Part shown: piece by piece, positions 45,915-56,447 of the stretch
How the letters are laid out: every line of letters starts with the position of its first letter
How positions within the stretch are numbered: the first letter of the stretch is position 1
Assembly (NCBI RefSeq): GCF_011745665.1
Contig: NZ_CP050253.1
Span: forward strand, 1,587,418 to 1,651,417
Source: Zophobihabitans entericus
GTDB taxonomy: Bacteria > Pseudomonadota > Gammaproteobacteria > Enterobacterales > Orbaceae
DNA: 64,000 nucleotides
Direction of reading: 5' to 3'
Program-made: the position numbers and the translations under genes
Notes under the pieces: generated by a model
Told to the model about the DNA's origin: nothing
Database searches by the model: none
Seen by the model: the letters and a program-made list of their open reading frames with translations, nothing else

Positions 45915-48023
45915 TTAATTGGTATTACGTGTAACACTGACAATACCTGCCTGATGGCTGATATTACGCATTACCGCGCTAAGATGATGAATATCCTGAA
46001 CTTCAACCAGAACTGTAATGGTATAAAGACTGGCATCTTTCTCTTCGGTGTTAAGTCCTTGTACATTGGCTGACTCAACATTGATAGCAGAAATAATACT
46101 GGCAAAAGCACCTTGTGTGTTAAGCATATCTACTTTTAGTTCTGCAACAAATCGCTGATCAGGGGAAACATCCCACTCAAGCTGGATATATTTCTCTGGA
46201 TCGTTCTGGTAACCAGAAATATTACGACAGAATTCATGATGAACGGTCAGTCCTTTTTCCGGACTGACATGGCCAATAACCGGATCGGTTGGAATCGGGT
46301 GACAACATTTAGCAAAGCTGACTAATACGCTTTCGGCACCAGTAATGCTGAGTTTTTTCTTCTCACCAGAAACCAGTTCAGTAAACTGATTCTTCTCTAG
46401 TCCCTTGGCTACAAAAATACTCACTATATTACCCAGACCAATTTCCGACAAGAGATCATCAAGGCTTTTTAGTTTCATAAACTTAAGCACGCGCTTGATG
46501 TTTTCCTGAGGAATCGTATCAATACCGCCTTCATTAGTCAGCACGTTATTAAGGAGGCGACGACCAAGTACAATCGCATCATCACGTTCTAACGTTTTTA
46601 GTGCCTGACGGATTCTGGCACGCGCTTTTGAACTCACCACAAAGTTCAGCCAGGCAGCATTAGGGCGTGATTCCGGAGAAGTCACAATTTCAACCGTTTG
46701 ACCACTAACCAGTGGCTGGGATAATGGATAAGGTTTACGATCGACAATCGCACCGACGCATTGATGACCGATATCGGTATGTACGGCATAAGCCAGATCG
46801 ATAGGGGTGGCACCTTCAGGTAATTCAACAATACGACCTTTCGGTGTAAAAACGTAAATCTCATGCGGGAAGAGGTCAGATTTTACGTTTTCAATAAATT
46901 CGAATGAGTTACCGACGCTTTGTTGTAACTCAAGTAAGTTCTGCATCCAGCGCTGAGCTTTAATCTGAGCAGTGGTGTTATTTAGTTCATCTTTCTCATT
47001 ATAAGCCCAGTGAGCCGCGACACCCATTTCTGCCATTTGTTCCATATCTTCTGTTTTGATTTGGACTTCAACCGGCGTGCCATGTGGACCAATCATTGAA
47101 GTATGTAGTGATTGATAACCATTGGCTTTAGGAATAGCGATATAATCTTTAAAACGGCTGGCTCTTGGTTTATAAAGATTGTGCATTAAACCAAGTACGC
47201 GATAACAGGTGTCGACATCTTTGACGATGATACGGAACACATAAATATCCATAATCGAATGGAAATGCTGTTCACGCAGTTGCATCTTCTGATAGATGGC
47301 GTAAATATTCTTTTCAAGTCCTTCAACACTCGCTTCAATCTTTGCTTCACCTAAACGGTTACGAATTTCGGTTAAAATCCGTTGGATCATCTCTTTACGT
47401 GTACCACGTGCAGCGCTGACAATTTTTTCAATGACATGAGCACGGTTAGGATAAAGGGCAGTAAAGCCAAGAACTTCCAGTTCTGTTTTTAAATGATGAA
47501 TACCAAGTCGGTGAGCAAGAGGGGCGTAAATTTCCAGAGTTTCTTTGGCGATTCGGCGACGTTTATCCGGACGTAGTGCGCCAAGCGTGCGCATATTATG
47601 CGTTCTGTCGGCCAGTTTAATCAAAATGACCCGAACATCCTGCACCATTGCCATAACCATTTTACGGAAGTTTTCTGCCTGTGCTTCTTTACGATTACGG
47701 AATTTTAGTTTATCAAGTTTTGATACACCGTCGACCAGTTCTGCCACATGGTGCCCGAACTTATTGGTGATATCTTCATAAGTGACTGGAGTGTCTTCGA
47801 TAACATCATGTAGTAAGGCGGCGATAATGGTTTGGTAGTCAAGGCGCATTTCTGCGAGGATGGAAGCAACGGCAACAGGGTGAGTAATATAGGGCTCACC
47901 GCTGGAGCGTGTTTGTCCTTCATGGGCGTTCCGCCCGAAAATATAGGCTTCTTTTATGCATTCAACCTGCTTTTCAGGCAGGTATCGTTTCACAATTTGA
48001 TGTAAATTTTCAAAGATACGCAT
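45915..48023 (-). CDS. spoT: bifunctional (p)ppGpp synthetase/hydrolase SpoT
   Basis: SpoT makes and degrades the alarmone (p)ppGpp. The 702-residue product (E. coli 702) shows the HD hydrolase domain (ITHPVAVASILAEMRLD, ALLHDVIEDT), the synthetase domain (RFKDYIAIPKANGYQSLHTS, HWAYNEK), TGS (VFTPKGRIVELPEGATPIDLAYAVHT) and a C-terminal ACT domain. The hydrolase metal-site HD pair is intact. rpoZ precedes it by 24 bases and recG follows by 29, so all are probably one transcript with gmk. Confidence 0.96.
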   Translation of the reverse strand: MRIFENLHQIVKRYLPEKQVECIKEAYIFGRNAHEGQTRSSGEPYITHPVAVASILAEMRLDYQTIIAALLHDVIEDTPVTYEDITNKFGHHVAELVDGVSKLDKLKFRNRKEAQAENFRKMVMAMVQDVRVILIKLADRTHNMRTLGALRPDKRRRIAKETLEIYAPLAHRLGIHHLKTELEVLGFTALYPNRAHVIEKIVSAARGTRKEMIQRILTEIRNRLGEAKIEASVEGLEKNIYAIYQKMQLREQHFHSIMDIYVFRIIVKDVDTCYRVLGLMHNLYKPRASRFKDYIAIPKANGYQSLHTSMIGPHGTPVEVQIKTEDMEQMAEMGVAAHWAYNEKDELNNTTAQIKAQRWMQNLLELQQSVGNSFEFIENVKSDLFPHEIYVFTPKGRIVELPEGATPIDLAYAVHTDIGHQCVGAIVDRKPYPLSQPLVSGQTVEIVTSPESRPNAAWLNFVVSSKARARIRQALKTLERDDAIVLGRRLLNNVLTNEGGIDTIPQENIKRVLKFMKLKSLDDLLSEIGLGNIVSIFVAKGLEKNQFTELVSGEKKKLSITGAESVLVSFAKCCHPIPTDPVIGHVSPEKGLTVHHEFCRNISGYQNDPEKYIQLEWDVSPDQRFVAELKVDMLNTQGAFASIISAINVESANVQGLNTEEKDASLYTITVLVEVQDIHHLSAVMRNISHQAGIVSVTRNTN

Positions 48024-48047
48024 AAGCGGAACCTACAGACGAAAATT

Positions 48048-48341
48048 CTAGTGAGAAGAATTATCAAACAGTACGGTTTCGTGAATGATTGGATGAGACT
48101 CTTCTTCTTCAACTTCTATCTGATGTTGTTGCTGATAATCAACAGTGTCAAGTACGTTCTTATTAATTAAACCTTGTTCAATTTCACGTAAAGCAATAAC
48201 GGTTTCTTTATCGTTTTCTTCCGGAACAAGTGGTGATTTCCCTTCAACCTGAATCTGACGGGCGCGTCGAGAAGCAATTAACACAAGGTCAAAACGATTG
48301 CCAATTTCATCTACTGCATCCTGAACTGTTACGCGAGCCAT
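48048..48341 (-). CDS. rpoZ: RNA polymerase omega subunit
   Basis: The omega subunit assists RNA polymerase assembly and forms part of ppGpp site 1. The 97-residue product opens [20 protein letters not shown] and contains [19 protein letters not shown], both family signatures. Its C-terminal tail is Glu/His-rich. The preceding 231 bases after gmk are unusually long for this operon and may hold an internal promoter. Confidence 0.95.
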   Translation of the reverse strand: MARVTVQDAVDEIGNRFDLVLIASRRARQIQVEGKSPLVPEENDKETVIALREIEQGLINKNVLDTVDYQQQHQIEVEEEESHPIIHETVLFDNSSH

Positions 48342-48572
48342 TATTTACCTCTACTCAATGTGACTTAATTTATAGTGATTCAATTAGGGTTTGAAGTGAC
48401 TTACTTTCGAGATTCAAATCTTCAAACAAAAATTTTTGTGTATGATCTGACATTTTACTTAATTTATGCTGTCTTTGTCTATCATAAACTTTGAAAAGCT
48501 TGATGTAGCAAGACTTTCCAAAAATTAATCAATTTAACATTTTGATTTATTTGAATATTTTATTTTCGTTTA

Positions 48573-49208
48573 TTACTTTAGTAAACTTTCCAGCAAAGCG
48601 TGATGTTGCTGAGACTGTTTATCCAGTGTTAAACGCTCTGTTTGTATGATGCAGCGTAGCTCAAATAGTGACTGCTCAAAATTATCATTAATGATTAGAT
48701 AATCATATTCTGAGTAATGAGAAATCTCTGATTTTGCTTTTAACATTCTTTTTTGAATGGTTTCCGGGCTATCCTGACCGCGTTGAAACAGACGGTTTTC
48801 CAGCTCAGTTAGTGAGGGTGGAAGAATAAAAATACTTTTTGCCGAAGGCATTTTTGCTCTGACCTGCTGCGCACCCTGCCAGTCTATATCCAGGAAAATA
48901 TCAATACCGGCCGCTAAATTACCTTCAATAGCTTGACGTGACGTGCCGTAATAATTCTCATAAACCTGAGCGTGTTCAACAAAATCATCTCTGCTGATCA
49001 TCACTTCAAATTCTGCTTTATCCACAAAATAGTAATGCTCACCATGCTGCTCTCCGGGTCTTGGTGCACGGGTAGTATGAGAGATAGAAACTTTAGTCGG
49101 GTGATTATCCGATAAGTTGAGATAAGCCTTAATTAAACTGGATTTACCGGCACCACTTGGTGCAGAAATGATATAAAGTGTGCCAGTCTGAGCTGAATTT
49201 TGTGTCAT
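48573..49208 (-). CDS. gmk: guanylate kinase
   Basis: Guanylate kinase phosphorylates GMP to GDP. The P-loop [17 protein letters not shown] and the GMP-binding [20 protein letters not shown] are clear. The start is set at 49208 ([15 protein letters not shown]), giving 211 residues against 207 in E. coli; two upstream in-frame ATGs (49220 and 49298) would add unrelated sequence and lack a ribosome-binding site. First gene of the gmk-rpoZ-spoT-recG group, divergent from a small lipoprotein gene. Confidence 0.95.
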   Translation of the reverse strand: MTQNSAQTGTLYIISAPSGAGKSSLIKAYLNLSDNHPTKVSISHTTRAPRPGEQHGEHYYFVDKAEFEVMISRDDFVEHAQVYENYYGTSRQAIEGNLAAGIDIFLDIDWQGAQQVRAKMPSAKSIFILPPSLTELENRLFQRGQDSPETIQKRMLKAKSEISHYSEYDYLIINDNFEQSLFELRCIIQTERLTLDKQSQQHHALLESLLK

Positions 49209-49341
49209 TATTCTTGCCATATAAAAAGATAAGTGAGTCTTATGACTATTATTCAGTAATCTGCGGTGAATTGCCAGTTTTGCATCGTAAGTTTTCACAG
49301 GGGCAATAATAATTATTGTAAAAATTAATTACTCTTTCCTG

Positions 49342-49396
49342 TTATCATTCGACTGTTAACAGGCATATACTATGCGAAGAGTTAATTTCAACTCTT
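49342..49396 (+). promoter_or_regulatory. promoter and 5' hairpin of the DUF333 lipoprotein gene
   Basis: TTATCA (49342-49347), an 18-bp spacer and TATACT (49366-49371) form a plausible sigma-70 promoter. Right at the expected transcript start comes AAGAGTT/AACTCTT (49377-49396) with a 6-nt loop, a 5'-end hairpin of the kind that protects mRNA. CTGTTAACAG, a 10-bp palindrome, sits within the spacer. Confidence 0.5.
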
Positions 49397-49422
49397 AATT
49401 CATATGGACAAAGGATGTTATT

Positions 49423-49746
49423 ATGAAAAAATATCTTGCTCTTGCTGCACTCGTGCTATTACTTCAAGGTTGTGCTGGCGCCAATAATCACCAAACAATA
49501 GATACAGGCCTTGCACCTGCCCCAACAGAAAAACCAACTCTGCCAGCTAAACCAACCACTTCAATTGATACAGGTCTGGCAAAAGCACCGATTGGTCTTC
49601 CTAACCCGGCTGATAAATATTGCTTAGAAGTTGGTGGTCAGGTGATCAATAAAACCACTGCTGAAGGTGTGCGTTCTGTCTGTCAGTTAAAAGACGGTAC
49701 GCAGAAAGATGCCTGGGAATATTATCGCGAACAAATCAAACGATAA
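49423..49746 (+). CDS. DUF333-domain small lipoprotein
   Basis: A 107-residue predicted lipoprotein. The signal ends LLQGC (Cys17 lipidated). A Pro/Thr-rich linker holds an internal near-repeat (IDTGLAPAP at residues 27-35, IDTGLAKAP at 49-57). The C-terminal DUF333 domain runs from NPADKYCLEVGGQVI to DAWEYYREQI, with two conserved Cys likely forming a disulfide. Function is unknown; DUF333 proteins are often annotated as hemolysin, without good support. RBS AAGGA precedes the ATG, and a terminator follows at 49770. Confidence 0.85.
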   Translation: MKKYLALAALVLLLQGCAGANNHQTIDTGLAPAPTEKPTLPAKPTTSIDTGLAKAPIGLPNPADKYCLEVGGQVINKTTAEGVRSVCQLKDGTQKDAWEYYREQIKR

Positions 49747-49769
49747 TGGTTAAACAGTTAAATCTAATC

Positions 49770-49795
49770 AAGGCGTACAAGGTGCGCCTTTTTTG
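49770..49795 (+). terminator. terminator of the DUF333 lipoprotein gene
   Basis: AAGGCGTAC/GTGCGCCTT stem (one G-T pair) with an AAG loop, followed by a T-run. The gene converges on greB, which ends at 49806. Confidence 0.85.
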
Positions 49796-49805
49796 ATCTG
49801 ATTCA

Positions 49806-50288
49806 TTAGATTAAGGTTGTATAGCTGATTTCCAAAATCCAGTAGGTCACCGGACCATTAGGTGTCATCACTCTAATCTCATCATCAACCCGATGGCCAA
49901 TTAAAGCTCTGGCTACAGGGCTGTCGAGTGAGATCCACTTCTTAGCCGGGTCAAACTCATCAGGTCCGACGATACGAAAAATCTTCTCTTCCTCATTATC
50001 ATCTTCAAGACGGATCCAGGCACCAAAAAAGACTTTTCCTTCCTGCTGTGGGCTTGGGTCGACAATAGTTAGTGCTTCTAAGCGTTTAGTGAGAAAGCGT
50101 ACCCGACGATCGATTTCACGCAGACGACGCTTACCATAAATATATTCGGCGTTTTCGGAACGATCTCCCATCGCGGCAGCCTCTGACACAGCTTGCGTAA
50201 CACGTGGTCGCTCCTCTTTCCATAAGTATTTAAGTTCACGATCGAGTGCCAAGTAGCCCTCTCTTGTTATATAATTACTTCTAGCCAT
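49806..50288 (-). CDS. greB: transcript cleavage factor GreB
   Basis: GreB stimulates RNA polymerase to cleave backtracked transcripts. The 160-residue product matches E. coli GreB (158), with the coiled-coil tip motif GDRSENAEYIYGKRRLREIDRR and the C-terminal FRIVGPDEFDPAKKWISLDSPVARALIG. The start is set at 50288 (MARSNYITREGYLALD); the upstream in-frame extension to 50432 crosses the divergent tex start and is not GreB-like. The divergent greB/tex order is the enterobacterial one. Confidence 0.95.
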   Translation of the reverse strand: MARSNYITREGYLALDRELKYLWKEERPRVTQAVSEAAAMGDRSENAEYIYGKRRLREIDRRVRFLTKRLEALTIVDPSPQQEGKVFFGAWIRLEDDNEEEKIFRIVGPDEFDPAKKWISLDSPVARALIGHRVDDEIRVMTPNGPVTYWILEISYTTLI

Positions 50289-50334
50289 AATGATAATTTT
50301 ATAACCTATTGATTTATTTGAAGAAAATATATTT

Positions 50335-52650
50335 ATGATGAATTCCAAGATTAGCCATATTATAGCCACTGAGTTGAATGTAAAACCAGCACAAGTTTTA
50401 TCTGCCGTTACTTTACTTGATGAGGGCAGCACTGTTCCCTTTATCGCTCGTTACCGAAAAGAGGTAACGGGAGGGCTGGATGATACTCAATTACGTCAAC
50501 TGGATACACGTTTAAGTTATTTACGTGAACTGGAAGATCGTCGTCAAACTATCTTAAAATCAATTGAAGAGCAAGGGAAACTCACACCAGAATTATCACA
50601 AAAAATTAGTGATACGCTGAGTAAAACTGAGCTGGAAGATCTCTATTTACCTTATAAACCTAAGCGTCGGACGCGTGGTCAAATCGCTATTGAAGCAGGA
50701 CTTGAACCACTGGCTGATGATCTGTGGACTAACGCCAAACTTGATCCGGAAGCAGAAGCAGAAAAATATGTGAACGCTGAAAAAGGCGTGGCTGATACCA
50801 AAGCGGCTTTAGATGGTGCCCGTTATATTTTAATGGAACGTTTTGCGGAAGATGCCGGACTGCTGGCTAAAGTGCGTCACTATTTATGGAATAATGCTCA
50901 TATTGTGTCACAGGTAGTAGCGGGTAAAGAAGAAGAGGGTGCTAAGTTTCGTGACTATTTTGAATATAGTGAACTTATCTCAAAAGTGCCTTCACACCGT
51001 GCTTTGGCAGTGTTTCGTGGTCGTAACGAAGGTATTTTACAACTCTCACTTAATGCCGATCCTCAGCATGATGAGCCACCAAAAGAGAGCTATTGTGAGC
51101 AGCTGATTACCGAATATCTGCACATTCATTTGAATGACCAGCCTGCTGATAAATGGCGTAAAGCTGTGATTAACTGGACATGGCGCATTAAAGTCTTAAT
51201 GCATATGGAAACTGAGTTAATGACGACGCTGCGTGAACAGGCAGAAGATGAAGCGATCAATGTTTTTGCCCATAACTTAAAAGATATGCTGATGTCAGCA
51301 CCAGCGGGTATGCGCGTCACCATGGGGATGGACCCGGGACTGAGAACCGGTGTTAAGCTGGCAGTCGTTGATGCCACAGGTAAACTGGTTGCAACAGAAA
51401 CGATTTACCCACATACCGGGCAAGCTGAAAAAGCCGCAATGATCGTTGCTGCGCTTTGTATTAAATATCAGGTAGAGCTGGTGGCAATTGGTAATGGTAC
51501 GGCGTCGCGTGAGACAGAGCGTTTTTATTTAGATGTACAAAAGAGATTCCCAGAAGTAAAAGGCCAAAAAGTGATTGTCAGTGAAGCAGGGGCTTCTGTT
51601 TATTCTGCTTCTGAACTGGCAGCACAAGAGTTTCCTGATCTGGATGTATCAATTCGTGGTGCGGTATCTATCGCTCGTCGCCTGCAAGATCCACTCGCTG
51701 AACTGGTAAAAATTGAACCGAAATCAATTGGTGTGGGTCAGTATCAGCATGACGTGAGTCAAACACAACTGGCTAAGCGTCTGGACGCTGTGGTTGAGGA
51801 CTGCGTGAATGCTGTGGGAGTTGATCTGAATACTGCATCAGTTGCACTGCTGACACGTATTGCTGGTTTAAGCAAAGTGATTGCTCAAAATATTGTAGAC
51901 TGGCGTAATGAAAATGGTCAGTTTGTGAATCGTAGTCAGTTACTAAAAGTCGCTCGTTTAGGGCCAAAAGCCTTTGAACAATGTGCCGGCTTTTTACGCA
52001 TTATGAATGGTACAAACCCACTTGATGCATCATCTGTGCACCCGGAGGCTTACCCGATTGTTGAACGAATTCTGTCAGCTACTCATAAAACTCTAAAAGA
52101 TCTGATGGGTAATTCAACTGAACTACGTACTTTAAAAGCAGTAGATTATGTGGATGATAACTTTGGTATTCCAACGGTGACTGACATTATTAAAGAACTG
52201 GACAAACCGGGTCGCGATCCTCGTCCTGAGTTTAAAACTGCTAAATTTGATGAAAGTGTTGAAACCATGGATGACCTAAAAGTTGGTATGATTATGGAAG
52301 GAACTGTCACCAACGTAACTAATTTTGGTGCCTTTGTTGATATTGGTGTACATCAGGATGGTCTGGTACATATTTCTTCGTTATCTAACAAATTTGTTGA
52401 AGATCCGCGTACTGTGGTTAAGACCGGGGATATTGTCAAAGTTAAAGTCTTAGAGGTAGATATTCCGCGTAAACGTATTGCATTAACGATGCGACTTGAT
52501 GAAACGGCACCGGCTAAATCGGCTGATTCTAAACCTGTGGGGAAAGCAGCACCGAGAGCGGCTCAGCCGGATCGCAACTCGGGTAATCAGGCAGGCAATA
52601 ATGCTATGGGTAATGCCTTTGCCGCCGCTCTTGGGAAGTTAAAAAAATGA
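50335..52650 (+). CDS. tex: S1-domain RNA-binding protein Tex (YhgF)
   Basis: Tex is a conserved nucleic-acid-binding protein affecting transcription and RNA decay. The 771-residue product (E. coli YhgF 773) has the N-terminal Tex helical domain ([16 protein letters not shown] at about residues 35-50), the YqgF-like nuclease fold ([17 protein letters not shown]), HhH repeats ([37 protein letters not shown]) and a C-terminal S1 domain ([21 protein letters not shown]). Two adjacent ATGs (50335, 50338) are possible starts. It overlaps murB by 4 bases. Confidence 0.94.
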   Translation: MMNSKISHIIATELNVKPAQVLSAVTLLDEGSTVPFIARYRKEVTGGLDDTQLRQLDTRLSYLRELEDRRQTILKSIEEQGKLTPELSQKISDTLSKTELEDLYLPYKPKRRTRGQIAIEAGLEPLADDLWTNAKLDPEAEAEKYVNAEKGVADTKAALDGARYILMERFAEDAGLLAKVRHYLWNNAHIVSQVVAGKEEEGAKFRDYFEYSELISKVPSHRALAVFRGRNEGILQLSLNADPQHDEPPKESYCEQLITEYLHIHLNDQPADKWRKAVINWTWRIKVLMHMETELMTTLREQAEDEAINVFAHNLKDMLMSAPAGMRVTMGMDPGLRTGVKLAVVDATGKLVATETIYPHTGQAEKAAMIVAALCIKYQVELVAIGNGTASRETERFYLDVQKRFPEVKGQKVIVSEAGASVYSASELAAQEFPDLDVSIRGAVSIARRLQDPLAELVKIEPKSIGVGQYQHDVSQTQLAKRLDAVVEDCVNAVGVDLNTASVALLTRIAGLSKVIAQNIVDWRNENGQFVNRSQLLKVARLGPKAFEQCAGFLRIMNGTNPLDASSVHPEAYPIVERILSATHKTLKDLMGNSTELRTLKAVDYVDDNFGIPTVTDIIKELDKPGRDPRPEFKTAKFDESVETMDDLKVGMIMEGTVTNVTNFGAFVDIGVHQDGLVHISSLSNKFVEDPRTVVKTGDIVKVKVLEVDIPRKRIALTMRLDETAPAKSADSKPVGKAAPRAAQPDRNSGNQAGNNAMGNAFAAALGKLKK

Positions 52651-53669
52651 GTCAGCTAATCCCTAATACATTTGGTTTATCTGTCACCGCGAAACAGGTA
52701 GTGACTGCAAATACGTCAGATGAGTTATTACAAGTGTGGCAAAACGCGACCGCGCAAAAATTACCAGTCCTGATTCTGGGCGAGGGCAGTAATACCTTAT
52801 TTACAGAGAATTTTTCAGGCGTAGTGATCGTCAACCGAATCAAAGGGATGACAATTACTGAAAGTGAGCAGGCGTGGCTGCTGCGTGTTGGTGCCGGAGA
52901 AAACTGGCACAAACTGGTTGAGATGACGGTCAATAGTGGTATGAGCGGGTTAGAAAACTTAGCTTTGATTCCGGGTTGTGTTGGTTCTGCACCTATTCAA
53001 AATATTGGTGCTTATGGCGTGGAATTTAAAAAGTTTGCTGATTACGTTGAATTGTTAGAGCTTGCGACAGGTAAAATCATCACGATTACTGATGGCCAAT
53101 ATGGTTATCGTGAAAGCATCTTTAAACATCAGTATTTATCCGGCTATGCTGTCATTTATGTTGGGGTGTGCTTACCTAAAAACTGGCAACCTGTTCTGGC
53201 TTATGGTGAGCTGCAAAAAATGGATCCTGCGACCGTGACCGCTAAAATGATTTTTGATACAGTGTGTGAAGTGCGTAATGCTAAGCTCCCTGACCCTAAA
53301 AAGTTAGGCAATGGAGGGAGTTTCTTTAAAAATCCAGTGGTTGAGCAAGCGCTGGCAACAAAAATACAGATGCAATATCCACAGATGCCGGCTTATCCTC
53401 AGGCTGATGGTTCTGTAAAACTGGCCGCTGGTTGGCTAATCGATCAGTGTGGTTTAAAAGGATTCCAGCTTGGTGGAGCCGCAGTACATGAAAAACAGGC
53501 GTTAGTTCTGGTAAATAAATCACAGGCAATCTCTGATGATATCGTGTCACTGGCGCGCCATGTACGTAATCAGGTACTGCAAAAATTTGGTGTGAGTCTT
53601 GAACCGGAAATTCGTTTTATGGGGCGAGATGGGGAATTAAATTCATTAGAAGTTCTAATGAATGATTAA
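52647..53669 (+). CDS. murB: UDP-N-acetylenolpyruvoylglucosamine reductase
   Basis: MurB makes UDP-N-acetylmuramic acid by reducing the enolpyruvyl group with NADPH. The type I enzyme (340 residues; E. coli 342) shows the FAD site [10 protein letters not shown] and [33 protein letters not shown] (catalytic Tyr/Arg region), the catalytic Ser in [10 protein letters not shown] and the final Glu in LEPEIRFMG. The start overlaps the tex stop (ATGA), suggesting translational coupling; birA follows 10 bases later. The murB-birA order is enterobacterial. Confidence 0.96.
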   Translation: MSQLIPNTFGLSVTAKQVVTANTSDELLQVWQNATAQKLPVLILGEGSNTLFTENFSGVVIVNRIKGMTITESEQAWLLRVGAGENWHKLVEMTVNSGMSGLENLALIPGCVGSAPIQNIGAYGVEFKKFADYVELLELATGKIITITDGQYGYRESIFKHQYLSGYAVIYVGVCLPKNWQPVLAYGELQKMDPATVTAKMIFDTVCEVRNAKLPDPKKLGNGGSFFKNPVVEQALATKIQMQYPQMPAYPQADGSVKLAAGWLIDQCGLKGFQLGGAAVHEKQALVLVNKSQAISDDIVSLARHVRNQVLQKFGVSLEPEIRFMGRDGELNSLEVLMND

Positions 53670-53679
53670 GGATTAAGCT

Positions 53680-54642
53680 ATGCGTGACTTAACTCAGCCT
53701 TTAAAACTGATTGAAATTTTATCTGACGGACAATTTCACTCCGGAGAAGAACTTGGTGCTTTATTTGGCATGAGTCGGGTGGCGATTAATAAACATATCA
53801 AAACCATTAAAGAGTGGGGGATTGCTCTCTCCTCTGTGCAGGGAAAGGGCTATAAGCTGGATTATCCTCTGCAGTTGCTCAATCTGCAAAAAATTGCCGA
53901 TTATTACCCTCGAAACAAAGAATTACAGTTAGAGGTAATTCCGGTTATTGACTCGACTAATCAGTATTTACTAAATAAAACTCAGCAGCTGAGTCCTGGT
54001 GATGCGTGTGTGGCAGAATATCAACAAGCCGGGCGCGGCAGACGTGGTCGTCAGTGGTTCTCTCCTTTTGGGGCTAATCTGTACTTATCTATGTACTGGC
54101 GCTTAGAACAAGGCCCTGCTGCTGCTATGGGGCTGAGTCTTATGATCGGTATTGTTCTGGCAGAGGTTTTACGCGAGGTTTCCGGACAGGATATTCGGGT
54201 AAAATGGCCTAATGACTTATATTTAAATGATAAAAAGTTGGTTGGTATTCTGGTTGAGATGATAGGCCGCACAGGTGACTATGCGCATGTGGTGATGGGG
54301 ATGGGGATTAATCTGGCGATGCACAATCCTGATCCAAACATAGTGAATCAACGCTTTGAGAACTTAGGTAATGTTGATCGTAATCAGCTGGTCGCTAAAT
54401 TATTACAATCTCTAAGAGCCTCGCTGGTTGAGTTTGAAAAAACGGGTTTTACGCCATTTATTCAGCGTTGGAATCAACTGGATAACTTTTTAAATCGTCC
54501 GATTAAGTTATTGATTGGTGAACAAGTGATCCGTGGTATTGGTCGCGGTATTAATGAACAGGGTGCTCTGTTACTCGAACAAAATGGTGTGATTAAACCG
54601 TTCATTGGCGGAGAGATCTCTTTAAGAGCTGATGACTCGTAA
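53680..54642 (+). CDS. birA: biotin-protein ligase / biotin operon repressor
   Basis: BirA attaches biotin to the acetyl-CoA carboxylase carrier protein and, with biotinyl-AMP, represses the bio operon. The 320-residue product (E. coli 321) has the N-terminal winged helix (FHSGEELGALFGMSRVAINKHIKTIKEWGI), which means it can act as repressor, and the ligase core with EYQQAGRGRRGRQWFSPFGANLY and WPNDLYLNDKKLVGILVE. No bio genes are in the window. It follows murB and converges on the sulfatase gene. Confidence 0.95.
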   Translation: MRDLTQPLKLIEILSDGQFHSGEELGALFGMSRVAINKHIKTIKEWGIALSSVQGKGYKLDYPLQLLNLQKIADYYPRNKELQLEVIPVIDSTNQYLLNKTQQLSPGDACVAEYQQAGRGRRGRQWFSPFGANLYLSMYWRLEQGPAAAMGLSLMIGIVLAEVLREVSGQDIRVKWPNDLYLNDKKLVGILVEMIGRTGDYAHVVMGMGINLAMHNPDPNIVNQRFENLGNVDRNQLVAKLLQSLRASLVEFEKTGFTPFIQRWNQLDNFLNRPIKLLIGEQVIRGIGRGINEQGALLLEQNGVIKPFIGGEISLRADDS

Positions 54643-54669
54643 AAAGAGCGGTCAGGTGCCGCTACTTTT
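54641..54669. terminator. bidirectional terminator at the birA/sulfatase junction
   Basis: AGCGG/CCGCT stem (54647-54663) with a 7-nt loop. On the minus strand CTTTTT follows; on the plus strand ACTTTTC follows. The stem overlaps the sulfatase stop codon, so 19 bases of intergenic DNA serve both genes. Confidence 0.65.
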
Positions 54670-56305
54670 CCTCACCGGCATCTTTTAAGGTTTGATAGAT
54701 ATAGTGTTTATAGCTATTTACTAACTGTTTATCATCACAATCATCTAACTTCCCGTCACATAAGTAGCGCATAGCAATATTGGCCTGATAGAAGTCAGAA
54801 ACCTGCAGATTAGCCTTTTCCAGAATCATGCCACTTGCCAGCGACAAATCAAGCACAGGATAACTGGCTTTATCAATTGGGTAGTTACTGGTCAGCGCAT
54901 ATTGGGTCAGCCATGTTGGTGTGGCAAGTTCAGTTTTATACTCTCCTTGCCAGTTAAGAGCCGGTTGATGATCACCAAAATAGAAGAACAGTGTCGGATT
55001 TGCCCGGTTTTGAATATAGCTCGTTAAATCATTAGTTGCAGCATTTAAGCGTTCAATACGTGGTAAGTAGTCATTCAGACGTCCGACAAAAGCCTTATCT
55101 TGTTGTGTTAGCTGAGTTAACTGATATTGATCAGGCGTGTTCTCATCATATGGGCCATGCTCATCCATGGTTAGTACGTAGAGAAGCAGGGGTTTATCCG
55201 TGTAGGTTTCTAATACTTTTTTAGCGCATTCCAGTAGATCTTTAGTTGGAATATGCCAGAGGTTAGCGCCTTTCTCGCCTGGATAGCCTAAGTCCTGAGG
55301 TTGTAAGAAAGTCTGCATACCAAAATGAGTATAGGCAGGTCCCGCGTTGTAGTTGCCATATCCCATTGAAGACAGCACAACTGTCTGATATCCGTTATCC
55401 ACCGCTTCTTTAAACAGGCTGGTTTGGATGTTTTCTGCTACGATATAAAACACTGAATTTTTACGGAAAGAGAAGTCATTAGGATCAAGACCGGTGAGTA
55501 CCGCAAATTCTGAAATCCAGGTACCACCGCCAAACGTTCTGACGCGTAATAATCCGCTATTTGGCTGGCTAAATAGGGTTAAGTCAGGTAGTGTCTGACT
55601 ATTAAAATCAAATAATCTGGGATTAAAGGTTGATTCTTGTAGCAAAACAATAATATCTGGTTTTTTTACATTATTATCAGAAGTGAGCGAGACCGTTTTC
55701 ATTTTCTCTAAAAAATAGTTATCACTCTGTGAAAAATAAGGTGGCGTATAGCTTTGCTCATGAGCAGAAATAAATAGATTGGAAATTGTTCCACGGCCTT
55801 TAGGTAAATGGTTTTGCCAGGTTTCAATATTGGTACGCTGGCTGCTTAAATAGATATTGAGTCCAATAACAACAAATGCGGCAATCAGTAAACTAACACG
55901 AGTTTTCCCTGTAATTGGAGTGCTTTTACGAAATATAAAAATATTAAAAATCAGAAACAAAAATAAGCCAAACAGCGCAGCCATCCCTAAAGGATAGTAC
56001 AAGAGTGTTTCTAAATTCCGGTAGTCAAGAGCAACATAGATATCCTGAAAAAACAGTCGTTCTTTATAAAAATGTACCTTTAATTGACTAAGTAGTTGTA
56101 GAATAATAATTAAGCTGCTGGCGATAATGAATGAAAGTTGTTTTTTACCGGTCAGAAAAATAAAGAAAGCGATCAGCGCAAAATAGGTGCCAAACGCGAT
56201 GACGGTAAAGACAGAAAAACCGACAGAACCACCACAAATAATCAGTGCAGCGACAACCAGCAGAAATGTATAGAGTACTTTTAATACAGAGCAAATATTT
56301 TTCAC
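54662..56305 (-). CDS. inner-membrane sulfatase / phosphoglycerol-transferase-like protein (LtaS/OpgB type)
   Basis: A 547-residue protein with about four or five N-terminal hydrophobic segments (first 160 residues) and a large C-terminal periplasmic sulfatase-fold domain. LLQESTFNPRLF likely holds the nucleophilic Ser/Thr and FFYFGDHQPALNW the metal-binding Asp-His, as in LtaS, OpgB and EptA-like enzymes. GGTWISEFAVLTGLDP is the LtaS-like substrate loop. Candidates include phosphoglycerol transfer to glucans or lipopolysaccharide phosphoethanolamine transfer; I cannot choose. No glucan genes are adjacent. It converges on birA. Confidence 0.82.
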   Translation of the reverse strand: MKNICSVLKVLYTFLLVVAALIICGGSVGFSVFTVIAFGTYFALIAFFIFLTGKKQLSFIIASSLIIILQLLSQLKVHFYKERLFFQDIYVALDYRNLETLLYYPLGMAALFGLFLFLIFNIFIFRKSTPITGKTRVSLLIAAFVVIGLNIYLSSQRTNIETWQNHLPKGRGTISNLFISAHEQSYTPPYFSQSDNYFLEKMKTVSLTSDNNVKKPDIIVLLQESTFNPRLFDFNSQTLPDLTLFSQPNSGLLRVRTFGGGTWISEFAVLTGLDPNDFSFRKNSVFYIVAENIQTSLFKEAVDNGYQTVVLSSMGYGNYNAGPAYTHFGMQTFLQPQDLGYPGEKGANLWHIPTKDLLECAKKVLETYTDKPLLLYVLTMDEHGPYDENTPDQYQLTQLTQQDKAFVGRLNDYLPRIERLNAATNDLTSYIQNRANPTLFFYFGDHQPALNWQGEYKTELATPTWLTQYALTSNYPIDKASYPVLDLSLASGMILEKANLQVSDFYQANIAMRYLCDGKLDDCDDKQLVNSYKHYIYQTLKDAGEEK

Positions 56306-56447
56306 GTTAGAATTTATCGTTTTTATTATGAAAGTATTGATAAATAATAGTGGAAAGCCCTTTATAAGACAAATGGATTATATATTTTTTTCATTATAGT
56401 CAGACAGGTCTTATACTTTTCTGTGTAACTAAAATAAGGAGTATCTT

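Noticed and set aside
50289-50432. 48-residue N-terminal extension of GreB
   Set aside because: It overlaps the divergent tex start and is not like GreB. MARSNYITREGY at 50288 is the conserved start.
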